64,000 nucleotides of DNA from Cladocopium goreaui. Taxonomy: Eukaryota; Sar; Dinophyceae; Suessiales; Symbiodiniaceae. Positions 1 through 9,728 of this stretch are shown here, in pieces. The translations under genes and the position numbers were made by a program. Within the stretch, counting starts at the first letter, position 1, and every line of letters starts with the position of its first letter. The stretch is from NCBI GenBank assembly GCA_947184155.2, contig CAMXCT020000911.1, positions 1-64,000 of the forward strand. Reading direction: 5' to 3'. The notes under the pieces were generated by a model. That model did no database searches and was not told where the DNA came from. It was given only the letters and a program-made list of their open reading frames with translations.

Positions 1-212
1 CCTCAAGGGAGCTGCCAGCATCCTTCAAAGTTCGAACGTTTGCACCCAACCCCAAAAGTCGGTCAAGCTTTCCATGGTCATCCAAAGTCTGTATCCAGGA
101 AGCCACTTTGATGTAGGGAAAATTGGGGTCATCACCAACTTTTCCTTTGGAAACCTGAACCCCCAATCGAAGACCGTGCCGAAGGAATGCATCAGAAACC
201 CGATCTTCCTAG
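1..212 (-). CDS. Exon of minus-strand gene, runs off left edge
   Basis: Read on the minus strand, this stretch is open in one frame after a plausible acceptor (ctctag, about 213-218). It encodes a soluble, charged segment containing HGLRLGVQVSKGKVGDD and ASWIQTLDDHGKLDRLLGLG. The second part looks like an amphipathic helix. There is no in-frame stop before position 1, so the exon is cut by the window edge. It continues the run of minus-strand exons to its right. I do not recognise a known domain. Confidence 0.5.
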
Positions 213-1480
213 AGTGAGTCAGAACTATGGCAAACAGAGCAAACCTTTAAAGGAAAAATGTGGTCAGATAAAAAGACATTTTGTGCTTTCATAGCCCATG
301 TGTGATGAAGAGGTCCCAAAAATAGCTATCCATTGTCAATAAACCCGGAATTTGATATGACCCGTATAGACCCTGGTGAGGTGTAAAATGTTGCAATTAA
401 TAACAGTTTTGGTGTCAGATTTGTTGAAGTCAGAGTGATAGAGATCCCAAAGAACGGGACACACCCTGGCCATCTTCGCTGGTCTCTCCAAGGTCTCATG
501 TTGATCACGTAGGTCATAATCAATTGTAGAATTTGCTCTCTGGATGATCTCAGTGCAAGGTGCCTGAGTTAGAATATGACTCCCGAGTTGAGGCGACAGT
601 GTTGGAGTCTTTTCAAATGTTCCAAAGGCATTTGCACATCGATGAGCCGAAAAAACAATACTATCATTTTTTTGGCATCTCAATGCATTTCAAAATTTCA
701 AGGGTCCAAACCAGAGATGAGAAATTTCCAGATGCACACCTTCACACTCAGAAAGAGACAAGGGGCGCCCTTAGCATAGCTCCATGCCATATCGAGAGCT
801 GCTTCTGATGGCCCTGGCATGTGCGAGTATGCATCTGTCCCTTTGCTGAATTTCCATCAAGTTGTGGGTTCTGTCAGCATGGGGGTTCTCCAGCTTTTCT
901 CCCGGCACGCGCACACAGCTGCATGTTCAATGTATGATCCCCAGCTAGGGAAGGAACCGTAATCTATAGCCATCAGCTCGATCTGCATATATGGCATATC
1001 ATGTCAGATACGCTCTCCCCGCAGAAGCTGCTAGGAACACGTCCATAGAATCTAAGATTCCCACGCCTAATTTCCAAAAGCTGGGCCCAGGGTGATACAG
1101 ACTGGCTATGAAGATCTTATTTTCTTGGAATCTGGAACGATGAAGACTTTGATTTTTTACACCTTGTATATTTGACATGTGAGATGATAACACTAAAAGA
1201 GTTGACTGGGCCACGAGACAAAATCTAAAGCAACAGGGTGCACAGCTTTCAGCCATGTTGATAGATCAACATTTGCACGCTACGAGGCTTGCAGCATCCT
1301 GGACGCAGCCACCTCATTGCGAAGACAGATCCTGAGCTGCAAGATTCTGGGAATGGGAACAGTTTTTTTTTGGGGAAAAAACAACATTAAAATTGAAACA
1401 TGTTGCGAATGGCACTGTTTTGGCTGACACTTTAGGAAAACCAAAACTCTGTGGTTCGGAACAAGTGCAGATGAGATTCA
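213..1480. other. Mostly non-coding stretch in minus-strand block
   Basis: No exon here can be supported firmly. A short minus-strand reading near 740-800 (SEAALDMAWSYAKGA) could be a small exon, but it lacks clear splice sites. The longer open frames have the uneven composition of intron or spacer DNA. Confidence 0.4.
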
Positions 1481-1497
1481 AAGTCCAGTCAAGCATT

Positions 1498-1650
1498 CTT
1501 CTACTTATCTTTTTTGTTCTTGGGATTTTTGGGATTTTTGGGTTCCTTAGGTTCCTTAGGTTCCTTAGGTTCCTTAGGTTCCTTAGGTTCCTTTGGACTC
1601 TTGTTCTCGTTGCCCTTCGCTGGCTTCTTCTTGAAGGTCGCAAGCAACAT
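1498..1650 (-). CDS. Terminal exon with lysine-rich PKEP repeat tail
   Basis: On the minus strand one frame reads LLATFKKKPAKGNENKSP, then about six PKEP units and PKNP units, and ends KKNKKDK followed by a TAG near 1500. The repeat corresponds to a 9-bp tandem repeat (aggttcctt on the plus strand, about 1543-1597). A basic low-complexity tail of this kind is common at the end of nucleic-acid-associated proteins, but no function is claimed. An alternative frame through the same bases stops after the first repeat, so the frame choice rests on the in-frame lysine-rich composition. Confidence 0.45.
1543..1597. repeat. 9-bp tandem repeat (aggttcctt)n
   Basis: About six near-perfect copies of a 9-bp unit. 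Because 9 is a multiple of 3, any frame through it gives a three-residue periodic peptide. In the likely coding frame (minus) this is a PKE-type repeat. Confidence 0.8.
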
Positions 1651-1781
1651 CCTTGGCTGACATGGATGTTAGGTTGTGTTGGGCTGCACAAATTGGACAT
1701 GGCACTGCATGATTGAAGGCCAAGCATTCAACTGGATCTGAATGGTTTGCCCCCAGCCATGTGATTTTTAATTCTGAAAAC

Positions 1782-1905
1782 TTACCACATATAGAGCAAT
1801 GCCTGATGTAATCAGAAGCAACTTCAGCTAACACCCTCAAGCCATTTTTTGGTCCAAGTTTCTTCTGACGGGACTCCAGGGTCAAGATGTCAGCAGCCCT
1901 GAAGA
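1782..1905 (-). CDS. Exon with CxxC-type segment
   Basis: The minus-strand frame reads ADILTLESRQKKLGPKNGLR, then VLAEVASDYIRHCSICG, and ends at a good donor (gtaagtttt). The CSIC pair could be half of a zinc site; the adjacent intron reading also contains CPIC, so the full site is not certain. It is charged and helical in character. It sits between the exon at 2.03-2.26 kb and the terminal PKEP exon, consistent with one gene. Confidence 0.5.
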
Positions 1906-2029
1906 ATCACAAGCTAGGTCCGTTGCATGGTTTCTATTTTGTAAAGATTCTAAAGATTCTAAAGGGGTCAAGTTAGGTGCTTGGATTGCTCTTGATATTT
2001 CCATTGATTTCACGACATCTTTCTAGAGC

Positions 2030-2262
2030 GTGTCCACAAATTCATAGCTGAGCAACGGTTTCTTGGCTTTCTCCTTAAGCTGGTTGAACTTGGTGCGAAG
2101 CCTTGGTTGAAGAGTTGTTGAGCTGGCCATACCGAGGAAATCACACCATGGGGCGATAATGGGTGACGAGCTGGGCCTTCGAGACCCATCAATCTGGATG
2201 GCACTTTGGCATTTTTTTGGCACAGGGTTGCACATGTTGTGCTCGTCGGATCCCCAAATCTT
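2030..2262 (-). CDS. Exon, conserved-looking WCDFLG segment
   Basis: One minus-strand frame stays open and reads PIIAPWCDFLGMASSTT, then LRTKFNQLKEKAKKPLLSYEFVDTL. The mix of a hydrophobic WCDFLG core and a basic helix looks like real protein. No Pfam-type domain is recognised. It lies downstream of the GIY-YIG-like exons. It could be a continuation of that gene if the TAA at 2301 is spliced out, or the first part of the next gene. Confidence 0.55.
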
Positions 2263-2300
2263 TTTGAGGAAGAGGTGAACTTTCAGCTAATTTGATCGAA

Positions 2301-2428
2301 TTACATTAAGTGGGCATTGCTGGGCCTCTTGAAACTCTGGTAAACCAAGTAAGTAAAATATGGACCACCAGAAACACCATCATTGACAGTGTCTCCGCCG
2401 ATGCGTTCATTTCTGCACCCAGGTTTAC
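2301..2428 (-). CDS. C-terminal exon of GIY-YIG-like protein
   Basis: Joined to the exon ending at 2550, the minus-strand frame continues KPGCRNERIGGDT and then GGPYFTYLVYQSFKRPSNAH, stopping at TAA (2301-2303). The 'CRN...GGD' segment follows the 'ESALI' helix, as the conserved Asn follows the Glu in GIY-YIG nucleases. Phase and spacing are best met if the intron 2429-2549 (121 nt) begins GA and ends AG, a non-canonical pair known in dinoflagellates. Confidence 0.6.
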
Positions 2429-2549
2429 CTTAGGGACAGGGGGCGATGATCATGGAAATCCATAGGGTTGTGACAATTTGGGAATGGAAGTCAAAATACA
2501 TAGTGCATTAAAATCTAAAATAAAAAAGGCATAGCACTAACCGAGATTC

Positions 2550-2885
2550 CTCTATAGCGTTGAATAAGAGCTGATTCCAGGAAAGAGGGACCAACAGGCT
2601 CCACTGACGAGTAGAGGACTAAAAGTTTTTCCCATCTCTGATGAATGTCTGAAGCATAGCCATACTTGCATCCCCGAAAACGATAGAATGGACAGTGCGT
2701 CCAACCGATTTTGAAAACCAGAGGGCCATATCTATCAATGACATTGTCGATGGTACGACATGCATGGGCCAAGACTTTCCCTGAAGAACTACCTTTTGGT
2801 GGCAGTTGACAATCCAGACATGGGTCTTCAAATATCCGCTGGAACGATTCTGCAGCCCGTGTCAACTTCAACACGGCATCATCAA
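2550..2885 (-). CDS. Exon with GIY-YIG/T5orf172-like domain
   Basis: The minus-strand frame contains FKIGWTHCPFYRF, then KYGYASDIHQRWEKLLVLYS and FLESALIQRYR. The order KIG (in place of YIG), a following Arg, a hydrophobic strand after about 25 residues, and a helix with an invariant-looking Glu (LESALI) matches the layout of the GIY-YIG superfamily, especially the T5orf172-like branch in which the first GIY triad is poorly kept. The upstream part, LKLTRAAESFQRIFEDPCLD, is a helix with cysteines. The following exon supplies the CRN motif. This is a domain-level inference from motif order; catalytic activity is uncertain because the GIY motif is not obvious. Confidence 0.6.
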
Positions 2886-3034
2886 GTTGAAAGCACCATG
2901 GTTGTGGCACCTTTCAGGGCGTAGTCCCCAAACCCATGCTACAGAGCTGGACCATCACTTTACCAAGTTTATTAACCAGCACCCCGACCATTATATAATA
3001 AAATATTTTCTTGGGAGGTTGAAATAAACCAAAA

Positions 3035-3195
3035 CAGTCATGCATCCATTGGTGGCCCCAAAACTGTCCTCCATATCCAAGGATTTCGGAGCCTGCAGCT
3101 TCGAACTTTCTGGAGTGGCAAGCATCACCTGAGCTTTGGCGGTCCCCTGGTTTTGGGTTAAAGGTTGGAGTCGCCAGGGGCAAGGGAGTTTGATT
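3035..3195 (-). CDS. Exon, polar segment of minus-strand gene
   Basis: The minus-strand frame reads CNQTPLPLATPTFNPKPGDR, then SGDACHSRKFEAAGSEI. It is proline- and serine-rich and probably a linker. The acceptor and donor are not fixed. It lies upstream (in reading order) of the GIY-YIG-like exon. Confidence 0.4.
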
Positions 3196-3304
3196 GCATG
3201 ATCTTAAGTCGTTGAACATTTCAAATAATGTAATTCGAATCCATCTAGCAGAATCTAGCAAATGACTGTCAACTCGGCTGCATGCAAGGGGCAGGGCAAC
3301 GGTT

Positions 3305-3378
3305 GTACTCTATAAGTTCCAGAAGCCAAAGCGACTCATCATCGGCATCGGCATTGCTCATAGCAGGCAGTTGCCAAG
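3305..3378 (-). CDS. Small acidic exon
   Basis: Minus-strand reading SNADADDESLWLLELIEYN. The acidic, then leucine-rich peptide is protein-like and in the same orientation as its neighbours. It is too short for independent support. Confidence 0.4.
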
Positions 3379-3694
3379 GAGATGACTATAGGCAAACAAA
3401 AATGAAAATCCATGCGATTCAAATCAGTTGGAATGGTCTTAGCCAGAAGTCTTGGCAGCATGATAAATCAAGCATAAGTAACGTTTTAGAAAAAGGAATT
3501 CGTGGGGTCTTTACTGTGGGATTCCCTCTGCCACACAGCCCGGAAGATTTGGGAGGTTTGGCTCTTTGAGTAAGCTTGGCCCTTTGAGCCCAAATATAAC
3601 AAAACCTATGGATTTTTTCTTGGATCCTGTTGAGATTTGCAATGCGAAAGCCCAGGTAAATTGCGATCCAAGTCAAATAAAGATGCAGCCAAGT

Positions 3695-3862
3695 GAACTG
3701 CTCACTCTCAGCGGCATCCGAATCCCCGATGGTCATGTCAGCCTTGATTTCAGCGAGGCTTTGGAAGACCTGCTTAAAGTTCAACCTCACGCTGTCCCAA
3801 TCTTTCATCAGCCTGGGCTGCAGGCCGTGGGAAAGCTTTGAAGTGGGGCCCTGGTTTGACAT
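3695..3862 (-). CDS. Exon, helical charged segment
   Basis: The minus-strand frame reads LSHGLQPRLMKDWDSVRLNF, then KQVFQSLAEIKADMTIGDSD. It resembles an amphipathic helix. The plus-strand open frames over the same bases are shadows. Boundaries are approximate. Confidence 0.5.
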
Positions 3863-3914
3863 GAATTCTGGGTTTGATGAATCTCAGCATTTGCATGAAT
3901 AATAGTTGAAGTGG

Positions 3915-4052
3915 GGCCCTGGCTCTTTTGTGGCTGGGTTGGCTGCCCCATCACCCTCGATCTCCAACTTACCCAAATTGGTTTGCACAAGCATCATTTT
4001 GCCATGGACCTTGTCCATGAACTGAACCACTTCCGGTAGCACCTGTAGCAGT
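3915..4052 (-). CDS. Exon, VLPEVVQFMDK segment
   Basis: Minus-strand frame LPEVVQFMDKVHGKMMLVQT, then NLGKLEIEGDGAANPA. The helix-strand character and continued open frame suggest a coding exon. The start is probably at a cag just above 4050. No domain is recognised. Confidence 0.5.
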
Positions 4053-4369
4053 CAGGCACTGTAAGTGTGTTGCCCAATCCCGATGTGAAAGTGTAACAGG
4101 ATTACAGTTGAACCACTGTGCATCTCACCTATATGAGAATTTAATATGTGAGTTAAGTTTCCTTCAAACATAAATATACCATAGTATACCTGATAATTCT
4201 ACATTCTACAACCTATATTACACAAGTGCCAGTGAGGTCTTTGAACGCAAACCTTTGACTTTAAAATTAATTTGGTCACCGGAAGGATCATCGTGAGGGA
4301 GTGTCGATTATAAATCATGTTTGGCCCAAACCTCACTATTCAACATGTGGCCATGCCCCACTTCACAGC

Positions 4370-4472
4370 CCTGCCTTTTCTCCAAGTTTTTCAGCTACGG
4401 GGGTCATGCCCTCCTCAGTGATCGCCTTGAAGTTGTCCACCTTGATTGCCTCCACCTTCTGGTCCTGAAAGA
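4370..4472 (-). CDS. Exon, charged segment
   Basis: Minus-strand frame QDQKVEAIKVDNFKAITEEG, then MTPVAEKLGEKAG. High Lys/Glu content suggests a surface helix, in line with the next exon upstream (4.61-4.75 kb). Confidence 0.5.
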
Positions 4473-4611
4473 TCATTAGCCAAGGGCTGACGGGAAAGGT
4501 AACGTATCCCATTTGATTTTTTTGCCCAGTCTCCCCCTAGCCCTATAGGCACCAAGAAGCCATCCCATGTCAGGCAAATGGATCGAGGAGAGATTTGACT
4601 TGGTCATTTTT

Positions 4612-4748
4612 TTGCTGCCGAGAATCACTTGCGTCAACGAGTTCCTGTTGCTTCTGCATCTCGGTCTGACGGATGACTTGCTTCGTGCTGGTCTCCACAA
4701 AGTACTCTGACACAGCAGTGTTGTACTTCCAAGCCCTGGCGAGAGGAA
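4612..4748 (-). CDS. Exon, coiled-coil-like segment
   Basis: Minus-strand frame ARAWKYNTAVSEYFVETSTK, then QVIRQTEMQKQQELVDASDS. The Gln/Glu-rich helix is likely part of a coiled coil. Boundaries are approximate. Confidence 0.5.
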
Positions 4749-4941
4749 ATATGTTCAGAACTTGTCAAAGCCTTTTACCGGTTTCATTTTCGAAGGGTAT
4801 ATGATCACAAATATCACAACTATATTTCAGACAGATGGTGAGCTGCAAAGCGACTTTCTGCCAACAAATTGCATCACAAAGTCATATTGGGCAATTTTAT
4901 ATTCTAATGTTTTTAGTTCCCCAAAGGCAGCGCCAGAAAAC

Positions 4942-5012
4942 ACAAGTCAGTCTCACCTGACCAAAGCAGCTGGAAATCGCTCGCAGTAGGTGATGATAGA
5001 GCGAATCGTTTC
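4942..5012 (-). CDS. Very short exon
   Basis: Minus-strand reading SIITYCERFPAALVR between plausible splice dinucleotides. It is kept because it lies in order between two better exons with the same character. Confidence 0.4.
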
Positions 5013-5220
5013 CCTTAGCTTTTCTAGTGGTGGTGACGTTGGGAGGGTTAGTCATGGAGCGACATAATCATATCACTTGGGTGCGTCAACGTATTGAATA
5101 TCAATAAGGCAACCAGTTTTGGTGCAGAGGGATTTGATTTCTGTTAAAATGATTGTTGAAACCTAGCTGGCTGTTGGAAGCAACATGTAACATCAATTAT
5201 GATTGCAGCCTTGTGTCTTT

Positions 5221-5338
5221 GTAAAGTCTCCGCTCTTCTCCATGCGCTCCTCAGTGAGCCACTGGCCCATCACTTCCTGCTCCTTTGAAGTCATGTGCTC
5301 ACGCACCATGATGACCCGGCTCCGGAATTCATCCTGAG
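5221..5338 (-). CDS. Exon, charged helix
   Basis: Minus-strand frame QDEFRSRVIMVREHMTSKEQ, then EVMGQWLTEERMEKSGDFTK, after a cag-type acceptor. It continues the domain that begins at the 3' end of the 5.5-6.4 kb exon. I recall repeated segments of this type in symbiodiniacean predicted proteins but cannot verify that here. Confidence 0.55.
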
Positions 5339-5499
5339 AGATGGTTCAAAACAATCAAAAAAAGTGCTTCTTTTTTGAAATGATGAGATCTTCAGGTTTA
5401 CGCTGCGCCAACTTGTGTTGAAAACATATGACTCCTCCGACCGTTTCCCAATCCCCATTAACCCTGCTCCCACCAAAGCTACCAAGCCACCCGCAGAGC

Positions 5500-6420
5500 T
5501 TTGTGCTTTCGGTTCTCAACCCCAACTTTCTGAATAGCTTCCATCAAAGCTATTTCAAGCCACTCGCGATCTTCTCCTCCTTTGCTGTATTGCTCCCGTG
5601 TCGCCTCATCCACGTGGCATTTTTTGGTTTTAGGCTTTATTTCAACTAGGCGACGAAGCCTCATCCTGAGCGCGTCATGACTAATGACTCTGGAGCCATT
5701 GGGAAAAATCATGAGCTCCTGAGACTTCTCCCCATCACTCTTTTCCTTCCCATCATCTTTGCTATCATCATCAGAACCAACAGGCGTGGGACCAGGGCTA
5801 GTAAATTTCGACCCTTCCTCCGATGATGGGGTGGAGCTAAGAGGTTTCTTGTTTTGGGGGGTTGCGACTGGTACTCCTTGAACCTTCAGTGACTTGTTCT
5901 TCTCGCTCTCAAGCTCCAGCACCTTGTTTGAAAGTGCCTGAATTTGTTCCAAGGCCTGAGCCAGCATCAGCTGCTCAGGGGTTTTGTCCACGGGTTTCGG
6001 CTCATCCACCTTCGGCTCAGGTAAGCTCTTGGACTTCTCAGGGTTCTGAAGCTTTGCTGGTGACTCGACAAAAAGGGAACGGGGGACCACCGGTTCATCT
6101 TGGGAATCATTTTGAAGACCAACCTTCAACGTTTTTTTCTCAGGGGACAGCTTCTCTTCCGATGTTGGTGCAGGGCGTTTACCATGATCATCACTCTGAC
6201 TTTGACCATCAACGCTATCCCCAGATCCCTTCAAACTTTTCTTTTCTGGTGACAACATCTCCAGGGTATCCGGAGTGTCTCGTTTTGAAGGTCTTTCCGA
6301 TGATCCCATAGAAGTTTCAGTAGGCGATGTCCCCTTAGAAGTTTCAGTAGGCGATGCCCCCAAAGAAGTCTGAGTAGGCGATGCCACTTTCTCGGATTCC
6401 TTGAGGGTTTGGTTCATAAC
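5500..6420 (-). CDS. Large exon: Ser/Pro/Lys-rich region plus DALRMRLRR domain
   Basis: This is the second longest minus-strand exon (about 305 codons). A possible start ATG is near 6417 (MNQTLKESEKVASP), but it may equally be an internal exon entered by splicing. Residues about 1-60 contain short repeats around SPTETS. The middle is Ser/Lys/Glu-rich, with two LSPEKKxLK copies. It is followed by a predicted coiled coil, LMLAQALEQIQALSNKVLEL. The last 70 residues form a compact basic segment, SHDALRMRLRRLVEIKPKTK and then CHVDEATREQYSKGGEDREW, which carries on into the exon at 5.2-5.3 kb. The disordered phospho-acceptor-rich part plus coiled coil suggests a scaffold or nuclear protein. Function unknown. 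Confidence 0.6.
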
Positions 6421-6571
6421 TATTAATAACACATCAAGAGTATCTTTGAACACATCAAGGGTGTATAACATAGATTAATACATGATAAGTATATACGAAG
6501 TGAATAAGGATCGGGAATACATATTCGAACATGTGTGGGTCTACAGGTGTGCGTAACGATGCAATTTAAAA

Positions 6572-6652
6572 AAACAACCAGTTTTCGGCACAAGTCCTTC
6601 CATGCAGAAGATGCCCGCTTGATCTCTTCCTCATCCTCAATCGGGACACTGC
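6572..6652 (-). CDS. Small exon
   Basis: Minus-strand frame VPIEDEEEIKRASSAWKDLC, then RKLVVF. The acidic-to-basic helix fits the neighbouring exon style. The acceptor is probably just above 6650. Confidence 0.4.
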
Positions 6653-6714
6653 GTTATAGATATACAGGGCAAGTCACATTTATGTGTCTTTTGTTGGTTC
6701 TTCCCCATTTGTGA

Positions 6715-6862
6715 AATTGGACCTTGAATGGAAAGCCTTGGGCCAATTCCCAAACAACACCCATTCCCACTGCCAAGAATCTGCCGGTAAGGTGGCTGCC
6801 TCATGGATGGGGGTCTCATCAGACGTCACTTCGTCTTTCGGCTTCAAGAACTTCAGATTTGG
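6715..6862 (-). CDS. Exon with W-rich segment
   Basis: Minus-strand frame LKFLKPKDEVTSDETPIHEA, then LPADSWQWEWVLFGNWPKAF. The tryptophan-rich end is unlikely by chance. Plus-strand frames over it are shadows. Confidence 0.5.
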
Positions 6863-7104
6863 TGCCTTGGGAAATGGGGCAATGGGGATCGATGGGGATC
6901 AAACCGGTAGCCAGATAAGGCAAACTCTAGGTTAAACAACATTATACAATTATACATCATTGCCCCAACTTTGAAGATTTGCAAAAAACTCAAATAGGCA
7001 AGGGTCAGCCCCTGGATTCTGCAGTAGCGCTTTCGCCTCCTGAAACGAAGAACCCAGGTAGAATTTGGGACATATGATTTTGGATAAATGATTTGGTGCA
7101 TAAT

Positions 7105-7292
7105 AATTTGAAAACATCAGCATCAACAAGTCGATCCTTGATGGCTAGCTTCAAATCATCTTTGGAAAGCTTGGTGGGATCCACTTTCAAGCCAAGACCA
7201 GCCATCGAGGCACACAGACTAGCCCCTTTGGCCAACTCACTGCATGACCATTGGTCACTCCGAAGAGACACCGTTCGGTCTTGGCTGTTTGC
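7105..7292 (-). CDS. Exon, helical segment
   Basis: Minus-strand frame SLRSDQWSCSELAKGASLCA, then MAGLGLKVDPTKLSKDDLKL and AIKDRLVDADVFK. The sequence has the look of a small helical module (SKDDLKLAIKDRLVDADV). No family is recognised. Confidence 0.5.
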
Positions 7293-7682
7293 CATGACAC
7301 TTCTAAGTTGCCTAACGGAAAACTGTTTTCAAGCCACCTTGAGTAAAGATCATGGATGCCAGGTATTTCAAAGTCATTGTGAAAGTCCATCAATAAGGAC
7401 ACAGTGACCCATTCAGAAGCAAAGGAAATCAGGTTGTTCATCATAGTTGGCACATTTTTTTCATTCGCTAGTCAACGAATGTATGAAACTTCGAATTGTG
7501 GCAAAAGATCTATTTAATTTCCCACGCTTGGCAACATCGAGGCTCACCAGATCTCCATGTGGACGAAGATGTGTTCAAACTTACTGGAGCTGGTCTGGAA
7601 AAGGTGTGGTTCTAGACCCTCTAGATCAGCTGGAAATCAGTGCTATCTGGAGACCCCAAAATGCAACATTTTTACGCAATGG

Positions 7683-7885
7683 CGAACGGGTAGCGAACGC
7701 CTTTTGAATGCATTTTGAACGCCTTTTGAACGCCTTTTGAACGGGTACGGGTTAGTACGGGTTAGTACGGGTACGCCTACGGGTTTGAACGGCCCCAAAT
7801 GTTGACTTTTTTACACCCTTGTACGGATGGACACGGGTAAATTTCGGGTTCGAACGGGTCCATACGGGTTCGTACGGTTTTCAAA
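7683..7885. repeat. Degenerate GAACG / GTACGGG repeat cluster
   Basis: Direct runs such as cgccttttgaa (several copies), then gtacgggtta, tacgggt and gttcgaacggg variants. Short traces of the same vocabulary (acgggttttta, cgtacgg) recur near 17,565-17,605 and 45,290-45,325. It lies in the gap between two minus-strand exons. Confidence 0.6.
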
Positions 7886-8154
7886 GGAGATCAAAACCAT
7901 TGAATGTAAAATTCCCGCAAAAATTGTTTCGGGTGGTAGATTTTCGGTGCTTGACCCTGTTAATGTCAGACTTGAGTCTTCCGCCACAGTATTCGGGACC
8001 AAACGGTTTGGATAAAACCCATAATCTCTACATATGATCTGTTTTGGTGAAGTCAAAAACTCTACCAATTCTGTTTTGAGGAGACTCGGAGCCTCTAAAG
8101 TTTGAGTGGGAAAACTGCCCGCCATTTGTCGGGGAGTTGCAATGACGAATTACC

Positions 8155-8405
8155 CCTCAAGTAAACGATCAGCGGCTTCAAGTGGGCCGCTGACCAATCC
8201 ATCTCGTGGTCCCAAGACATGTCTTGAAAGATCTTTGGGCCGTCAGGTCTGGTTTCAACCTTCGGCTGACCACGGCCTCTCGTCTTGAGCATCGGCATGA
8301 GCTGGACAGTTTGCAGCCCAAAGCGAACGGGGTATATCCTTGGTGAAGCAAGCCGGTTTGTGTGGGGAACTCTGGCTGACTTTGGCCATGGGACGAGCTT
8401 GAAAA
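8155..8405 (-). CDS. Exon downstream of WWM section
   Basis: Minus-strand frame LASPRIYPVRFGLQTVQLMP, then MLKTRGRGQPKVETRPDGPK and FQDMSWDHEMDWSAAHLKPL, ending IVYLRG. It follows the 'TPKRH' exon in reading order. It is probably the C-terminal part of the same module. Confidence 0.5.
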
Positions 8406-8611
8406 ATTGGCTTCCACCTATGCACCAAATTCAACAAACAATCCAATGAATATATACCATATAGCAATAGGGTAACACTGTGCAACTTTTCTTTCTAGGG
8501 TATCACTACTCTGGTCACATGTATGGCTTTGGAAGAATGATTTAATGTCACATTCCAACATGAAAGTATAAATCAAAACAACCCAGTCGCTAACAACAAA
8601 TCGTTACCATT

Positions 8612-8868
8612 TGTCAAGCCAGTTTCTGTGTGGATTTGAGCTTCGAGGATCCCTTAAATCTTTTTTTTCCAGCTTTGTCAACGTATTGGATAGTCGATTT
8701 GCTACCTGGGTCTTGTTGCTTGGAAAACTGACATGTTCGAAGCTTTCCCAAGTTGAACTTCTGGCACCAAGGGTTGTTGGTGAAGCACTTGTGCCTCTTT
8801 GGTGTAGAAGATCCAAACAATCCCATCCACCAAGCACACTTGAAGACCTTACTGGGTTGACTTTCAAG
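8612..8868 (-). CDS. Exon with WWMGLFGSSTPKRH motif
   Basis: The minus-strand frame begins near VFKCAWWMGLFGSSTPKRHK, then CFTNNPWCQKFNLGKLR, and ends with a basic segment, YVDKAGKKRFKGSSKLKSTQ. The WWM...TPKRH core is strongly biased and typical of a conserved module. I recall it as frequent in symbiodiniacean gene models (not verifiable here). It follows directly the EQPGGSLM exon at 9.06-9.17 kb, and the two together look like the second half of a methyltransferase-like fold. Confidence 0.6.
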
Positions 8869-9054
8869 GGAAAAAATCATCATATAGATATGGGAAACCA
8901 ATTATAGATAAGGGAATGTGTCAAAATAGGGGTGCCATAAATGAATGCCCCAAGCCCTTCCTTTTGTTAAAAAAAAAAGCAGAGCTTGGGGCATTTCTAT
9001 TTTGAGACTTTCCCATATAAAAAGCTGTAGATTTTGCGGGTGAAAAGCAGGAAG

Positions 9055-9168
9055 TTGTTGGGCCAACCAACGAACTTTGTCATACCATTCCATAAGTGAT
9101 CCACCTGGCTGCTCTATGCAGAACGTGCCTCCCAAGGCTGTAATCAGAATTGCAAGAAGAACTGTCCT
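9055..9168 (-). CDS. Exon with GGTFCIEQPGGSLM segment
   Basis: Minus-strand frame VLLAILITALGGTFCIEQPG, then GSLMEWYDKVRWLAQQLPAF. A hydrophobic helix followed by a strand ending in 'IEQP' resembles the ENV/EQP position of C5-methyltransferase-like Rossmann folds. That is an inference from motif order with the exons at 9.9-10.2 kb (FFAG) and 9.56-9.73 kb (CTSW). Confidence 0.6.
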
Positions 9169-9337
9169 TGGGGTTGGATGCGCCAATGTGCTTTACATGG
9201 GGGTTGCTCCTTACAGTCTGGTAACATTGCACATGTAAAGTTGGGGACCCACAAACCAATACCACTTTGGCGCTTGTTAAAATCAAAGCCTGTTGCATTT
9301 GAACACTGTGAGAAATGAGAAACCAGTAATTGCAGGT

Positions 9338-9477
9338 GGTAAATTTCCACTTAGGTTGGTTCACCAAAAAAGGCCCCCACAAGTCCCCCAAAAATAGTTT
9401 TGTTCCCTGCATTTTATGAAATATGTTGGGACTTGTGGGGGCCTTTTTTTGGGGACCAACCCAAGTGGAAAATTAGC
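9338..9477. repeat. Short inverted repeat (hairpin) in intron
   Basis: Two arms of about 50 nt (about 9338-9390 and 9427-9477) are reverse complements with few mismatches, including the shared core ggcccccacaagtccc and its complement. The loop is about 35 nt. It lies between two minus-strand exons. It may be a MITE-like insertion. Confidence 0.7.
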
Positions 9478-9554
9478 AATTGCAGGTTCATGTCCAGCAT
9501 TTCGAGTGAATTTGTTTTCCATAATTCCAAGCAGGTCCTTGGCACCCACCAAAC

Positions 9555-9728
9555 CAACCAAGGCACCGTTCGCACATCGAGTTTCCATCTTGGACATAAG
9601 CCAAGTGCGGTGCGCCGCTTGGCAGTAGGATGGATCTCTTGGAGGTTCCTACATTTACTGGGGTCCACGAAGTACATACTGTGGCCAGTAATGAAAAGAA
9701 ATCCTTCTCCTCGCAATTCAGGATAAGC
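9555..9728 (-). CDS. Exon with CTSWTPVNVGTSKR segment
   Basis: Minus-strand frame LILNCEEKDFFSLLATVCTS, then WTPVNVGTSKRSILLPSGAP and VQDGNSMCER. The 'CTSW' after a hydrophobic strand sits where a PC motif would be in a C5-methyltransferase-like fold. A competing frame over the same bases (TVPWLVWWVPRTC) lacks continuity with its neighbours, so I prefer this one. Confidence 0.55.

Noticed and set aside
7845-7860. ggttcgaacgg, reminiscent of a tRNA T-loop
   Set aside because: It is one unit of the local repeat. No acceptor or anticodon stem can be paired.
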